NCBI GenBank assembly: GCA_017937095.1
Contig: JAGBEG010000012.1
Span: 104,101-168,100 of the forward strand
DNA: 64,000 bases
Direction: 5' to 3'
Source of the DNA: Roseburia sp.
GTDB taxonomy: Bacteria > Bacillota > Clostridia > Lachnospirales > Lachnospiraceae
Part shown: piece by piece, positions 25,713 through 35,356 of the stretch
How the letters are laid out: each line of letters opens with the position of its first letter
Numbering within the stretch: the first letter of the stretch is position 1
Notes under the pieces: model-generated
Told to the model about the DNA's origin: nothing
The model's database searches: none
Seen by the model: the letters and a program-made list of their open reading frames with translations, nothing else
Translations under genes and position numbers: made by a program

Positions 25713-26459
25713 ATGCTATATGTAAAAAATCTTTACAAATCTTATGAGACGGGGAAAAAGAGCTACCCCGTATTAAAGGGGATCAGCCTCTCCGTTGCAC
25801 AGCGCGAATTTGTCGCTGTCATGGGACCTTCCGGTTCCGGAAAGAGTACTCTCCTGAATTGTATTTCCTGCTACATCCCCTTTGAAGAGGGAACGATCAC
25901 GCTCGGCGGGCAGGGATTAAAAGACATGCATGAGGACGCGCTCGCAAAGGTGCGCAACGAAAAGCTCGGCTTCGTCTTTCAGGATTTCATGCTTCTGGAT
26001 GGTCTGACCGTCCGTGAAAATATCCTGGTTCCGCGTATCATCCACGGCACGGTAGACAGCAAGGCGGAAGCGCTCGCCGATGAGCTTTTGACGCTCTTTG
26101 GAATCAGTCATGTTGCGGATAAGTATCCCGCCGAAATTTCGGGCGGCGAACGGCAGCGGACAGCCGTTGCCAGAAGCTTAATCAACCAGCCGCTCTTAAT
26201 CCTCGCGGACGAGCCGACCGGAAATCTGGACAGTAAGTCGAGCCGCGCTGTCATTGATTCCTTCGAAAATGCAAGACAGCATCTGAACGCCACGATCTTC
26301 ATGGTGACGCACGACAGCTTTGCAGCCTCCTTCTGCGACCGGGTCATCCTTCTAAAGGACGGCGCCGTTTACGACACTTTGGAAAAAGCAGAAAACCGCA
26401 GCGATTTTCAGGACCGCCTGCTGACAAAAATCAAAGAAATGAGTGGTGATACCGAATGA
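25713..26459 (+). CDS. ABC transporter ATP-binding protein, MacB/BceA type
   Basis: 248 residues. Walker A is GPSGSGKST near residue 40, the Q-loop is FVFQDFMLL, the signature is ISGGERQRTAVARSL and Walker B is LLILADEPTGNLD, followed by VTHD. This is the LolD/MacB/BceA class that works with FtsX-type permeases. The ATG at 25713 is preceded by AGG at a workable distance; a GTG at 25698 is an alternative. It overlaps the permease by four bases (ATGA). Confidence 0.93.
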   Translation: MLYVKNLYKSYETGKKSYPVLKGISLSVAQREFVAVMGPSGSGKSTLLNCISCYIPFEEGTITLGGQGLKDMHEDALAKVRNEKLGFVFQDFMLLDGLTVRENILVPRIIHGTVDSKAEALADELLTLFGISHVADKYPAEISGGERQRTAVARSLINQPLLILADEPTGNLDSKSSRAVIDSFENARQHLNATIFMVTHDSFAASFCDRVILLKDGAVYDTLEKAENRSDFQDRLLTKIKEMSGDTE

Positions 26460-28567
26460 ATACGAAAAAAGAATTATTTCAAAAACTGCAAAAGGCTGAC
26501 CGCAAACAGGCGCGGCTTTATCTCTTCTGCAACTTTATTTCCCTCCTGCTCATCACTGCATACTCTGCAATGATGCTCTCGCCTACGGTTCTCTTAGTGC
26601 TGCCGGAGGGCGGCGACAGCCGCAAGCAGATGACCGCCATTTTTGTGCTCGCGCTTTTCGGCTGCGTTGTGTTTACCATCTACGCCTCCTGCCTGTTCTT
26701 CCGCGGGAAAGCAAAGCAGCTCGGAACGCTCATGGCGCTGGGCGCTTCCCGCCGTTGGCTGGCTCCGGGGCTTTACAAAGAGGTGCTGCTTCTTAGCGGA
26801 GCTTCGTCGATGCTTGGCGTCCTCGCAGGACTTCCGTTCGTCTGGCTGATCTGGAACGGTTTTCGTCTGCTGATCGTCGACAGCAAAGAAATGGAACTGG
26901 TGCTGGATTTCAAATTTCTGTATCTGTCCGCGCTGTTCTTTCTCATCGTCGTCGCGTGCTCCTGCATCAACGCGCATCGTTATTTAAAACGCACCAATAT
27001 CATGGACGTCGTACACGAAGAGCACAAAAATGAACCCGTCCGGCAGCTCGGGCGCTGGTGCGGTCCAATCGGTATCGTCCTCCTGTTTGCGGGCGCCGTT
27101 CTGGGCTATCTGGCGCCATACATCCACAATGCGCTGTTCGACTCCTATTACCCTCCCGCATGGCTGAATCTGCTCTACGCTCCGGCATTTGCGGGGCTGT
27201 ACCTTATTATGCTGCACACAGTCGTCCACGGCTGGCGTTCCCGTAAGAAGCACCCCTACCGGAATCTTATTTCCCGCAGCATGATGAAATTTCAGGGAAA
27301 ACAGACCGTCAATAACCTGCTTGTCGGCACGGTGCTGATTGCAGGCGCAGCCTTCGCGCTTTTCTATCTTCCTGCAATGATGTCCTCCCAATTGGCTGCT
27401 CTGTCGGACCGTCCTTACGACTATCTGTATGTTTCGCCCGTGACACAGAATATTCCCGGTCAGAATGAAGTTACGGCGTTCGCCTCCGGGTACGGTCTTA
27501 CTCCCTGCGACTGGCACGAATGCGGCTATCTGGTACTGGGCATGGACAATATGGTCGAGGTCGAAGACGAAGGAAATACCTACCACTTAGAACACCGGGA
27601 GCTTGCGGGCGAAGGCCGCTTTCTGCCCTCATCTGCATTTTGTGCGCTCACCGGGGAGACGCTTTCCGTAGAACCGGGAACCTATTATGCCGTTTCCAAC
27701 AAGGAAGAGACCGGTCTCTACTGGCTAAATTCCAATGCGACGCAGCTTGCAAATATGACAACCCGGGAAACGCTCCCTGTGACCTTCGCAGGCTATACCC
27801 ACTTCGACCTTCTATCCGGCGCAACCGGCTATTATGTATTAAACGACGCAGATTATGCCAAAATAGCAGAAGGCCTCGGCCCCGAATGGCAGGAACGCGT
27901 CGCCGCATTCAATGTGACGGGCGAAGACAGCTATGATTTTGCCTCGGCATTCTTCTATATGCTGGTCGGCTCCTATGACCCGGAATACGCAATTCCATCT
28001 TACTACGACCGTATTGAGAAAATGTATGCAGAGGAACACGGACAGGTCTACTGGGGCGATACCGAAAGCATGACGCATTTAAGCTTTGATGCGCCGGATT
28101 CCACGGAATTTCGCGCTTACTGGCTCTATATGCCGCACATGACCCTGCTCGATAAAAATGATTTTGTGCGCACCTACGCCGTGTTCCTGATGATGTTTTT
28201 ATTCATCTCGATCATCTGCATTCTCGCCGCGCTTGTGATCTGCTATACCAGATGTATGACGATTGCACTGAATAACCGCTATGTTTTCGATGATTTAGAA
28301 CGGCTCGGCGCTTCCCCGAAATTTCTTTTCGCAGAGGTAAAAAGCCAGTCGAGAAATGTCTTCGCGGTTCCCGGTTTCGTCGGATCGCTTGCAATGTATC
28401 TGTTATTCGCTCTGATTCTTTATGGAAACGACGGCAAAATGACTGCCAGCGAATTTCTCTCCCTCGGTATGTCATTGGCTATTCTTGTGCTGCTCGGTCT
28501 TATTATTTATCTGACATACGCCGCGACCGTAAAGCAGATGGCAAAAACGCTCGATATCCCGCATTAA
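26456..28567 (+). CDS. FtsX-type ABC permease, BceB-like
   Basis: 703 residues. Four helices in the first 270 residues include a FtsX core with AKQLGTLMALGASRRWL. Two more helices come before a large outside domain at about residues 315-560, and three or four helices close the protein, with VFDDLERLGASPKFLF as a second FtsX-like loop. The big loop between helices is typical of BceB-type pumps and sensors of peptide antibiotics. The adjacent kinase is AgrC-like rather than the two-helix BceS type, which is unusual for this transporter class. Role in peptide resistance or peptide export is inference. Confidence 0.88.
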   Translation: MNTKKELFQKLQKADRKQARLYLFCNFISLLLITAYSAMMLSPTVLLVLPEGGDSRKQMTAIFVLALFGCVVFTIYASCLFFRGKAKQLGTLMALGASRRWLAPGLYKEVLLLSGASSMLGVLAGLPFVWLIWNGFRLLIVDSKEMELVLDFKFLYLSALFFLIVVACSCINAHRYLKRTNIMDVVHEEHKNEPVRQLGRWCGPIGIVLLFAGAVLGYLAPYIHNALFDSYYPPAWLNLLYAPAFAGLYLIMLHTVVHGWRSRKKHPYRNLISRSMMKFQGKQTVNNLLVGTVLIAGAAFALFYLPAMMSSQLAALSDRPYDYLYVSPVTQNIPGQNEVTAFASGYGLTPCDWHECGYLVLGMDNMVEVEDEGNTYHLEHRELAGEGRFLPSSAFCALTGETLSVEPGTYYAVSNKEETGLYWLNSNATQLANMTTRETLPVTFAGYTHFDLLSGATGYYVLNDADYAKIAEGLGPEWQERVAAFNVTGEDSYDFASAFFYMLVGSYDPEYAIPSYYDRIEKMYAEEHGQVYWGDTESMTHLSFDAPDSTEFRAYWLYMPHMTLLDKNDFVRTYAVFLMMFLFISIICILAALVICYTRCMTIALNNRYVFDDLERLGASPKFLFAEVKSQSRNVFAVPGFVGSLAMYLLFALILYGNDGKMTASEFLSLGMSLAILVLLGLIIYLTYAATVKQMAKTLDIPH

Positions 28568-28592
28568 AATCAGAAGCGTATCTAAGCCCAAA

Positions 28593-28634
28593 AACGGCGG
28601 TCTGCACTTTCATAAGAAAATGCAGACCGCCGTT
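28593..28634. terminator. Bidirectional terminator between the ABC operon and glcK
   Basis: AACGGCGGTCTGCA (28593-28606) pairs perfectly with 28621-28634. Read leftward it is followed by five T and serves glcK; rightward it ends in TTCTCTTCC and serves the permease gene. Confidence 0.85.
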
Positions 28635-28754
28635 CTCTTCCCGCAAAGCTGCGTCTGTTTCACCTCATACAGGCTGGTTTGCCGGGCAGCGTCTTATTTT
28701 TCCGCACACCGGCTGCTTTGCCAGACAGCGCCTGTTTCACCTCAGAAACGCCGC

Positions 28755-29693
28755 CTAGTCGAGCAGCATCTGTACGCATCCGTACATACCAGCGTCGTTT
28801 CCAAGCCCTGCAAGCTCGAATCTGGTATCTCTGCAGGCATGGAAGGAAGTCTCTATGTAATGCTTCTGGATATTATCAATCAGAATCTTTCCAGCTTTTG
28901 ATACGCCGCCGCCGATCACGATAACCTCAGGATTGACAACACACGCCATATTGGAAAGCGCAGCGCCTAAGATTTCACAGACCTCGTCTACGAGATCCAG
29001 CGCGATTGCATCCCCTGCTTTCGCCTCGTCAAAAATGTCCTTCGCTGTCAAGTCCTCATACTTTCGCAGGCTCGTTTCCTCAGAGGTCTTCGCAAGCTTT
29101 CTCTTAGCTACCCGGACAATTCCCGTCGCCGATGCGTACTGCTCCAGACAGCCATACTGTCCGCAGTTGCATGCCTCAATCTCATCGTTATTCACAGTGA
29201 TGTGACCGATTTCTCCGCCTGCTCCGTTAAAGCCTGCCACGATCTTGCCGTCCACGATAATACCGCCGCCAACGCCTGTGCCGAGCGTTACCATGATAAC
29301 GTCTCTGCAGCCTTTCGCGCCGCCCTGCCACATTTCTCCCAACGCGGCAACATTGGCATCGTTTCCGGCTTTTACCTTCAGCCCGGTAAGCGTTCCAAGC
29401 TCCTCCTCGACATTCACCGTTCCCCAGCCGAGATTGACGCAGCGGTTCACGACGCCGTCGCTTCTGACCGGACCTGGAACACCGACGCCGATTCCCTGAA
29501 CGTCCTCCTTGCTGATGCCCTCCTGTGCCAGCTTGTTGTCCACTGCCTTCGCGACATCGGAAAGAATATTCTCACCGTTGTCCTCCGTGTCCGTCTTGAT
29601 CTCCCATTTGTCTACAAGCGTTCCGCTTGTCTCAAAAAAACCAATCTTGCAGGTCGTTCCCCCGATGTCGACTCCAAATGCGTACTTCTTCAT
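28755..29693 (-). CDS. glcK: ROK-family glucokinase
   Basis: 312 residues. ATP site GVDIGGTTCKIGFF at the start, catalytic aspartate in GNDANVAALGE near residue 107, LGTGVGGGIIVDGKI, and the sugar-binding GGEIGHIT. The zinc motif CNCGQYGCLE of the ROK family is intact. It phosphorylates glucose to glucose 6-phosphate. A paralogue lies 6.6 kb away at 35357 on the same strand. AGGAG precedes the ATG. About 110 bases of direct-repeat-rich sequence lie between the stop and the terminator. Confidence 0.94.
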   Translation of the reverse strand: MKKYAFGVDIGGTTCKIGFFETSGTLVDKWEIKTDTEDNGENILSDVAKAVDNKLAQEGISKEDVQGIGVGVPGPVRSDGVVNRCVNLGWGTVNVEEELGTLTGLKVKAGNDANVAALGEMWQGGAKGCRDVIMVTLGTGVGGGIIVDGKIVAGFNGAGGEIGHITVNNDEIEACNCGQYGCLEQYASATGIVRVAKRKLAKTSEETSLRKYEDLTAKDIFDEAKAGDAIALDLVDEVCEILGAALSNMACVVNPEVIVIGGGVSKAGKILIDNIQKHYIETSFHACRDTRFELAGLGNDAGMYGCVQMLLD

Positions 29694-29813
29694 CCTTCCA
29701 TTCTCCTGTTCCCTTTTGCTATCCTTGCGTTAATATGCGTGGACGCTCTTATGCTTATGATAACGTTTCCAGCAGCATCTGTCAATTAGCTGCTGCCGGA
29801 TTCGCATTTCCTT

Positions 29814-29966
29814 TTAAAATGCGGGCTGCTCCTCCCCGGCGTTTTCCTGCGGCGGATTCTCCGGTCAAGGTGCGGGCTGCTCCTCCCCGGCGTTTTCCTG
29901 CGGCAGATTCTCCGGTCAAGGTGCGGGCTGCTCCTCCCCGGCGTTTTCCTGCGGCAGATTCTCCGG
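29814..29966. repeat. Three 51-bp tandem units running from the pbp C-terminus past its stop
   Basis: Units at 29916-29966 (coding, with the TGA), 29865-29915 and 29814-29864 (both after the stop). Each still reads as PENLPQENAGEEQPAP or a close variant in frame and each ends in its own stop codon. 51 is a multiple of three, so the array grew by whole codons. Confidence 0.9.
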
Positions 29967-32243
29967 CGTTCCCTCTGGATTTTCTGGTGTCATTTCTGGA
30001 TTTTCCGGTGTTCCGGCTGGATTCTCCGGCGTTCCCTCTGGATTTTCCGGTGTCCCGGCTGGATTTTCCGGTGTCCCGGCTGGATTTTCCGGTGTCCCGG
30101 CTGGATTCTCCGGCGTTACATTCGGATTCTCCGGCGTCCCCTCTGGATTCTCCGGCGTTTCCTCTTGATTTTCCTCCGGAACGGTCTCCTCATCCCAGTC
30201 TTGTGGCAAATCTTCCCCGGCTTCTTCCTTTTCCTGCGGCAGCATGTATTCCTCCGAAATCTGCGCATACGGAAGGAAGTCAAGGATTTCCTTTCCCTCA
30301 TGTGCCTGTTCCATAAAGCTCTGCCAGATTTTTCCCGGGTAGGTATTTCCCATGAGGTCGTTCAGCTTCTGGGGCATGTCGTAGCCCACCCAGACGCTTG
30401 TCGTATAATATCTTGTATACCCTACGAACCATCCGTCCTTCTGATCGTTGGTCGTTCCCGTTTTTCCCGCACAGGGCATGGCGGAAAGCCCTAACCCTTT
30501 CGCCGTTCCGTTCGTAAACACGCCCCTTAATACATCCGTCATGATGCGCGCCGCGTTCTGCTTATAAACCTCCTGCTCCTCCTGCGCGGACGCATACACC
30601 TCATTTCCCGACGCATCCAGTATCTTCACGATACAGGTCGGCTGCCGGTACAAGCCGTCATTGGCAAGCGCCGCATAGGCGGACGCCATCTCGAGCGCCG
30701 ACACTCCGTTCGTAAAGCCTCCAAGCGCCGAGGCAAGCCGGTAATCCTCCGGGTCCAGTCTGGCAAAATGCATCTTTTCAAGATAGCTAAGACCGACCTC
30801 CGGCGTAAGCTCCTCATACATTCTCCAGGCCACCGTATTGATGGATTTTTCCACCGCCGTCCTAAGCGTCACCTCGCCCAAATATGTTCCGTTCGAGTTC
30901 CTCGGTCCGTCCTCGATCGGCTCGTCTGCCACCACACTCTCCGGCGAGTAATTCCGCTCGAAAAGCGGCGTATACACCGTAAGCGGCTTTATCGCACTTC
31001 CCGGCTGCCTGTAGCTCTGGTAGGCGCGGTTTAACGTATAGCCCGCAAAATCCTGATCTCTGCCTCCGACAATCGCCTTTACATAACCGTTATCATTGTC
31101 AATGCAGACCGCCGACGCCTGAAGCGTATAGACGCCCTCCTCGTTTTTCTCGGTAAAGCCCGCTAACGTATCGTCCACGGACGCCTGCAATTCCTCCTGC
31201 AGCGCAAGGTCAAGCGAGGTGTATATCTCAAATCCCCCCGTATAAAGCTGTTTCTGACACGCCGTATACATTTCATCATAAGCGGCGTCGTATTCCGCCT
31301 CATCCTCGTCGGAATCAAATTCATACCGGAATACAAAGCCCTGCTGCTCCATTAGCGCACGCGTCGCACAGTAATACGCATAGGTCTCGATATAATCGTT
31401 TTTCTGCCCGGACACCGGACGCTCCAATGTAATCTGCTCCATGACGGCATTTGCGTAATCCACCTCGGAAATCTTCCCGTCCTCCTGCATGTTGGAGAGA
31501 ATCCGGTCGCGTCTGGCGAGCGTGTTGTCCATATTTGTCACCGGATCGTAGAGCGTCGGATTGTTCGGAATCGCACAGAGAAACGCGATCTGCGACAGGC
31601 TCAGCTCCTCTGCGCCCCGGTTGAAATATCCGCGGCTCGCCGATTCAATCCCGTAGTAACCATTTCCAAAGTAAATATTATTCAGATAAAATTCCAGAAT
31701 CTCATCCTTTGTATACTTCTTTTCCATGCTCTGCGCAATAAAAATTTCCTCGACCTTTCGCTGCCAGGTCTTCTCCTGCGAGATAAATACGTTGCGCGCA
31801 AGCTGCATTGTGATCGTACTGCCGCCCTGCGTGATCTTCCCGTTCTCTATCATCGCTTTTACGGCGCGCATCAGCGCCCAGTAATCGACTCCGCCGTGAC
31901 GGTAGAACTTCTTGTCCTCGATGCTGACAATCGCCGCCTTTGCATCCGACGGAATCGCATCATCCTCAAGATAGTAGGCATCCCTGCTCTCCTTGAGCGT
32001 GGAAATCACACTGCCGTCCGCCGCATAGACCACGCTCGTCTGATGCCCGCGGAAAGTCTCCTTCGTTGAATTTTTCACAAGCCGCTCCGCTTCGGTCTTT
32101 AACTCCTTTACTTCCTTTGCATATCCGCCGAAAAAGTAATAGCCGCAGGCGCCGAGCACCACGAGCAGCAGCACCATCTGTACCCTTACGAACACCCAGA
32201 AAGCATGGTATTTTTTCTTCTTCTTTTTTTTCTTCGCCATCAT
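29916..32243 (-). CDS. Class A penicillin-binding protein (PBP1A-like) with repeat tail
   Basis: About 775 residues. After a lysine run and one membrane helix comes the glycosyltransferase domain: EDKKFYRHGGVD with its catalytic glutamate, GGSTITMQLARN, and EILEFYLNNIYFG. The transpeptidase domain follows, with SAIK (active serine) near residue 415, SIN and AGKTGTTND near 575. It builds and cross-links peptidoglycan outside the membrane. The last 95 residues are nine or ten copies of the seven-residue unit TPENPxG, then PQENAGEEQPAP. A Pro/Glu-rich tail is common in this family, but the number of copies is high. I use the ATG at 32243; 32273 is the longest option. Confidence 0.94.
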   Translation of the reverse strand: MMAKKKKKKKKYHAFWVFVRVQMVLLLVVLGACGYYFFGGYAKEVKELKTEAERLVKNSTKETFRGHQTSVVYAADGSVISTLKESRDAYYLEDDAIPSDAKAAIVSIEDKKFYRHGGVDYWALMRAVKAMIENGKITQGGSTITMQLARNVFISQEKTWQRKVEEIFIAQSMEKKYTKDEILEFYLNNIYFGNGYYGIESASRGYFNRGAEELSLSQIAFLCAIPNNPTLYDPVTNMDNTLARRDRILSNMQEDGKISEVDYANAVMEQITLERPVSGQKNDYIETYAYYCATRALMEQQGFVFRYEFDSDEDEAEYDAAYDEMYTACQKQLYTGGFEIYTSLDLALQEELQASVDDTLAGFTEKNEEGVYTLQASAVCIDNDNGYVKAIVGGRDQDFAGYTLNRAYQSYRQPGSAIKPLTVYTPLFERNYSPESVVADEPIEDGPRNSNGTYLGEVTLRTAVEKSINTVAWRMYEELTPEVGLSYLEKMHFARLDPEDYRLASALGGFTNGVSALEMASAYAALANDGLYRQPTCIVKILDASGNEVYASAQEEQEVYKQNAARIMTDVLRGVFTNGTAKGLGLSAMPCAGKTGTTNDQKDGWFVGYTRYYTTSVWVGYDMPQKLNDLMGNTYPGKIWQSFMEQAHEGKEILDFLPYAQISEEYMLPQEKEEAGEDLPQDWDEETVPEENQEETPENPEGTPENPNVTPENPAGTPENPAGTPENPAGTPENPEGTPENPAGTPENPEMTPENPEGTPENLPQENAGEEQPAP
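29970..30158. repeat. 21-bp coding minisatellite, nine units
   Basis: Nine near-perfect units encode TPENPEG or variants (NV, AG, EM endings) in the tail of the penicillin-binding protein. The units differ mainly at the sixth and seventh codons. Copy number is likely to vary between strains. Confidence 0.9.
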
Positions 32244-32285
32244 ATCCCATCCTTTCTTCAATTTCTGCCGCAACCGCGCCGCCCG

Positions 32286-34034
32286 TCACACCTCCATCTC
32301 AATTCTGTGGTACGGTATGCCCGCTTCCTCCAGCAAATCCATTTCCCTGCGCTGGCAGGTAAAGAGAATGACCTGGTTTCCCAGCCCGGAAATCATCCGA
32401 AGCGTCTGCGCCAGTCTTTCGTCGTCGTACATGGAAAACGTCTCATCCAAAAGCAGCGGCATCGTCTCTTCCTTCATCACGATATTTCCCACCGCAATGC
32501 GAAATGCGAGGTAAAATTGCTCTAATGTACCGCGGCTTAACGCTTCCGGCGGAACTTCTTTTCCTTCGGTGAGCACGCGCAGCCCGCCGTTTTCGTCGAT
32601 GCGCACACTGTCGTATCTTCCGCCTGTAACCGCTGACACATAACGCGATACCTCACTGTTTAACGCATCCTTTTGTTCCTCTCCAAACTCCTGCGCGAGC
32701 GCCTTGATTTCTTCCTTCGCCATTGACGCCGCTTCAAGCTCCATAAGGAGCTCGCGCTCGCGTTCCCCCGGTATCTTTAACGCTTCCAGACGCTCTGTGA
32801 TATTATAAAGCCGCGTTTCCTTCTCTGCGAGGGAATCCTGCATCCGAAGAAGAAGCCGCTCGCTCTGTTTCCTTGCATTCTCCGCTTCTTCCCGCTGTTT
32901 CTCTGCGCTTTGCGCTTCTTCACCCGGCCTTTCTGTGCGTTCTGCCTCTTCGCTCTGCTTTTTTGCCGCTTCCTGACGCTCGTCCCTGCCGCGTCTGCGC
33001 CCGGCAAGAAAAAGCAGGACGCCTGCTGCAACGCCAAGCCCCGCCTCCGCGATTCCAAAACCGAAAGCAGGGAGAAGCGCCTGTCCGTAGAGCAGCCCGA
33101 TTACCAGCATTGCTGCAAGAAGCAGGACAATTCCCCAATATGCCGCCATGCGGGTGACGCGGTACGTCTCATCCGACGCCCCACTCTTACGTTCCTTCCT
33201 CGAGTGCCCGACAGATTCCCGCGCTTCGCTTGCCTGTGCCAACTGCTGCCCGCTGTCCTGACCACGCGCAAGTTCTGTCTGTTCCGACTGCTGCCCGCTG
33301 TCCTCACCGCGCGCAAGCTCCGCCTGTGCCAACTGCTGCCCGCTGTCCTCACCGCGCGCAAGCTCCGTCTCCGCAGCAAGCTCACTTCTTAACCGCAGAC
33401 AATCCTGCTCCAATAACTCCCGTTCCGTCGCAAGCGCCTGTTCCTCCCGCTTCTTCTCTTCCTGTATAGTTTTTAAATCTGCATTTAATTCTTTTCTTTT
33501 TCTTTCTAATAACTCCAATGCCTGCGTCACATGAATGCTTGCACTGCCGCCCTCAGACACATCCGTCAGGTACTCCGCCAGCAATTTCCCAAGCTCCTGC
33601 CCTGTCGCCGCGCCTGACTGCGGTATATCATAAGTGTTTCCATATGTTTCCTTGTCTATACCCCCGAGAAGCACCGCAAGATCACCGTACGCCACGGAAA
33701 GCTCCTCTCCGTCCTCCTCATTGCGCAGAATCTCGCGCTTTTCCCTGTGATAAAAGCTGCGTTCCAGATAAAAATACCGTCCGTCCACGGCAAAACGCAG
33801 CGCACCGCTGTAATATGCCGGCGCATGCCACGGCTCATAGCGCAGATAACCGTCCGTGCTCTTTGCGCGCCCGCGGTTCTTCTCCAGCCCGAAGAGCATT
33901 GCCGTAATAAATGCGTGAAGTGTTGTCTTCCCCGCCTCATTCGCCCCATACACAACATTGATTCCCGGCGCAAAACGGATTTTTTTCTCCTGTAATTTCC
34001 CAAAATGATAGATATCTGCTTCCCTGATCTGCAA
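32286..34034 (-). CDS. YhaN-like AAA ATPase with long coiled coil and two membrane helices
   Basis: 582 residues. Walker A is YGANEAGKTTLHAF at about residues 30-43. The ABC-signature end near residue 490 is LSRGTLEQFYLAFRIAVG, followed by Walker B PLLLDETFSMYDD. Between them is a coiled coil with a hydrophobic hairpin (residues about 295-345), as in Bacillus YhaN. SMC/Rad50-like proteins of this type are thought to act with a Mre11-like nuclease, here the YhaO-like gene upstream. Three 15-residue repeats (ELARGEDSGQQ) lie in the coiled coil. Its role in DNA repair is by family, not shown here. Confidence 0.85.
   Translation of the reverse strand: MQIREADIYHFGKLQEKKIRFAPGINVVYGANEAGKTTLHAFITAMLFGLEKNRGRAKSTDGYLRYEPWHAPAYYSGALRFAVDGRYFYLERSFYHREKREILRNEEDGEELSVAYGDLAVLLGGIDKETYGNTYDIPQSGAATGQELGKLLAEYLTDVSEGGSASIHVTQALELLERKRKELNADLKTIQEEKKREEQALATERELLEQDCLRLRSELAAETELARGEDSGQQLAQAELARGEDSGQQSEQTELARGQDSGQQLAQASEARESVGHSRKERKSGASDETYRVTRMAAYWGIVLLLAAMLVIGLLYGQALLPAFGFGIAEAGLGVAAGVLLFLAGRRRGRDERQEAAKKQSEEAERTERPGEEAQSAEKQREEAENARKQSERLLLRMQDSLAEKETRLYNITERLEALKIPGERERELLMELEAASMAKEEIKALAQEFGEEQKDALNSEVSRYVSAVTGGRYDSVRIDENGGLRVLTEGKEVPPEALSRGTLEQFYLAFRIAVGNIVMKEETMPLLLDETFSMYDDERLAQTLRMISGLGNQVILFTCQRREMDLLEEAGIPYHRIEMEV
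33234..33368. repeat. 45-bp coding repeat, three units, in the YhaN-like gene
   Basis: Three units in frame encode variants of TELARGEDSGQQLAQ. They lengthen the coiled coil by 45 residues without breaking the frame. Confidence 0.85.
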
Positions 34035-34113
34035 TTTCTGTCCTCTCCCGCCGATTTTCTATACTTGCCCTGCGTTTTCTCACCCGCTCTTTGTAAAAAT
34101 GCTTTCTCGTTTC

Positions 34114-35169
34114 CTATAATTTATGTCCCAGCAGTGCATTGACACCGTACTCCAACGCCTTTTTCGTGCGCACATCCTGCGGCTTTCGCCCCATCCGCCC
34201 GATATAAGCCTCTAAAAGGGAACCCGCATACTCCTCACTCAATTTCTCATAATCATAGTCGGGCACAAGCTGCTCTGTCACGTCCACGATCCGCTCCATC
34301 TCCTCTATCGCGCTCAGATCATATACGATATCCGGGTCTTTTCTGCCTTTTAGGAACAGCCGGAAATACTGGTATTCCGGTCGCTTTTCAAGCAGTTCTC
34401 CCGCCCATTCCACCAGCTCCCGCTCTGTCGTCTTCGGATGAACCTCGTAAGCCTCATGACAGTATTCGCAATGGCGGATCGGGTAAAAATGGACCTGCGC
34501 CCCCGCTTTTGTCAGCGTTCCCATCCAGTAGCCATGCGGCCCGACGTCATTGCAGTCAACAGGCTGGAGACTTCCCGCCATCACCGCGCGTCCCTCCGCC
34601 AGCCAGCCGCCCCGGTGAATATGTCCCGCCGCCACATAATCGAAGCCGTTCTGTAATATCCGCTGCGCCGAAAAAGGGATATGCCCGTCATCACCGCCGT
34701 GCGCCAGTAAAATATTGATCCGTCCATTGTCCGCCGGATGCAGCCCGTCATAGAGCCGCTCACGGATTTCCCGGCGCCAGTAGCTGACGCCGTACACTGC
34801 CGCATTTTTCTCCGGAAAATCAAAACATTCCGCTTCTTCCCGTTTAAATATGTACACATTATCCGCCCATGGATACGTCAAGTAGTAGGATTTCGGTCGC
34901 AGATAATCGTGATTTCCGACGACGAGAAGGACTTTGGTATCCGGGATTTCCCGAAAGAGAGCGTCCACCTCCCCAAGCTCCTTCTTAAGCGGCTGCGCGT
35001 GAAACAGATCGCCTGTAATAAACAGAAAATCCGGCGACTCACTCTTTGCGGCGGCAATCACCTCCGCGAACGAATCCCATATTTCCCGCTGTCTTCTTTT
35101 GCTCCACGGCTTGCCGGTATCCGGCGTCACTCCAAGGTGGACATCCGCTATATGAATAAATTTCACCAT
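34114..35169 (-). CDS. YhaO-like metallophosphoesterase (Mre11/SbcD family)
   Basis: 351 residues. The metal-binding motifs are in order: HIADVHLG (DxH), FITGDLFH (GD), VVGNHDYL (GNHD), LLAHGGDD and AAGHIHRGG (GHxH). The C-terminal 140 residues are the capping region. Nucleases of this family work with Rad50-like ATPases on broken DNA ends. The partner is the YhaN-like gene 79 bases downstream. It carries the catalytic histidines, so it should be active. The spacer upstream (35170-35356) holds a terminator. Confidence 0.9.
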   Translation of the reverse strand: MVKFIHIADVHLGVTPDTGKPWSKRRQREIWDSFAEVIAAAKSESPDFLFITGDLFHAQPLKKELGEVDALFREIPDTKVLLVVGNHDYLRPKSYYLTYPWADNVYIFKREEAECFDFPEKNAAVYGVSYWRREIRERLYDGLHPADNGRINILLAHGGDDGHIPFSAQRILQNGFDYVAAGHIHRGGWLAEGRAVMAGSLQPVDCNDVGPHGYWMGTLTKAGAQVHFYPIRHCEYCHEAYEVHPKTTERELVEWAGELLEKRPEYQYFRLFLKGRKDPDIVYDLSAIEEMERIVDVTEQLVPDYDYEKLSEEYAGSLLEAYIGRMGRKPQDVRTKKALEYGVNALLGHKL

Positions 35170-35311
35170 TTTCTCCCCATCCTGTGAGACAGCTTCGCAG
35201 ATGCGATACGCTCCGCCGCCTCTGCCGTCTCGCTGCCTCTTATCCCGCTGTCGCTTCTATACAATACAATTATTGTACACTTTCCTCCCCCATTGCACAA
35301 GGAGAAGCAAA

Positions 35312-35342
35312 AAGGAGAATGCGCTTTTACGGCATCCTCCTT
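35312..35342 (-). terminator. Terminator after the second ROK kinase gene
   Basis: Read leftward, AAGGAGGATGC pairs with GCATTCTCCTT (one wobble), followed by T5. It lies 15 bases after the ROK stop codon. Confidence 0.8.
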
Positions 35343-35356
35343 ATCCTCTTACCTAT

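Noticed and set aside
29814-29966. Possible CRISPR or integron-type repeats
   Set aside because: The 51-bp units are contiguous, in frame and encode the C-terminus of the neighbouring gene.
29627-30316. 229-codon rightward open frame rich in Pro/Asp/Phe repeats
   Set aside because: It is the complement of the repeat tail of the penicillin-binding protein and has no ribosome site; the frame is open only because the 21-bp repeat has no stop in any frame.
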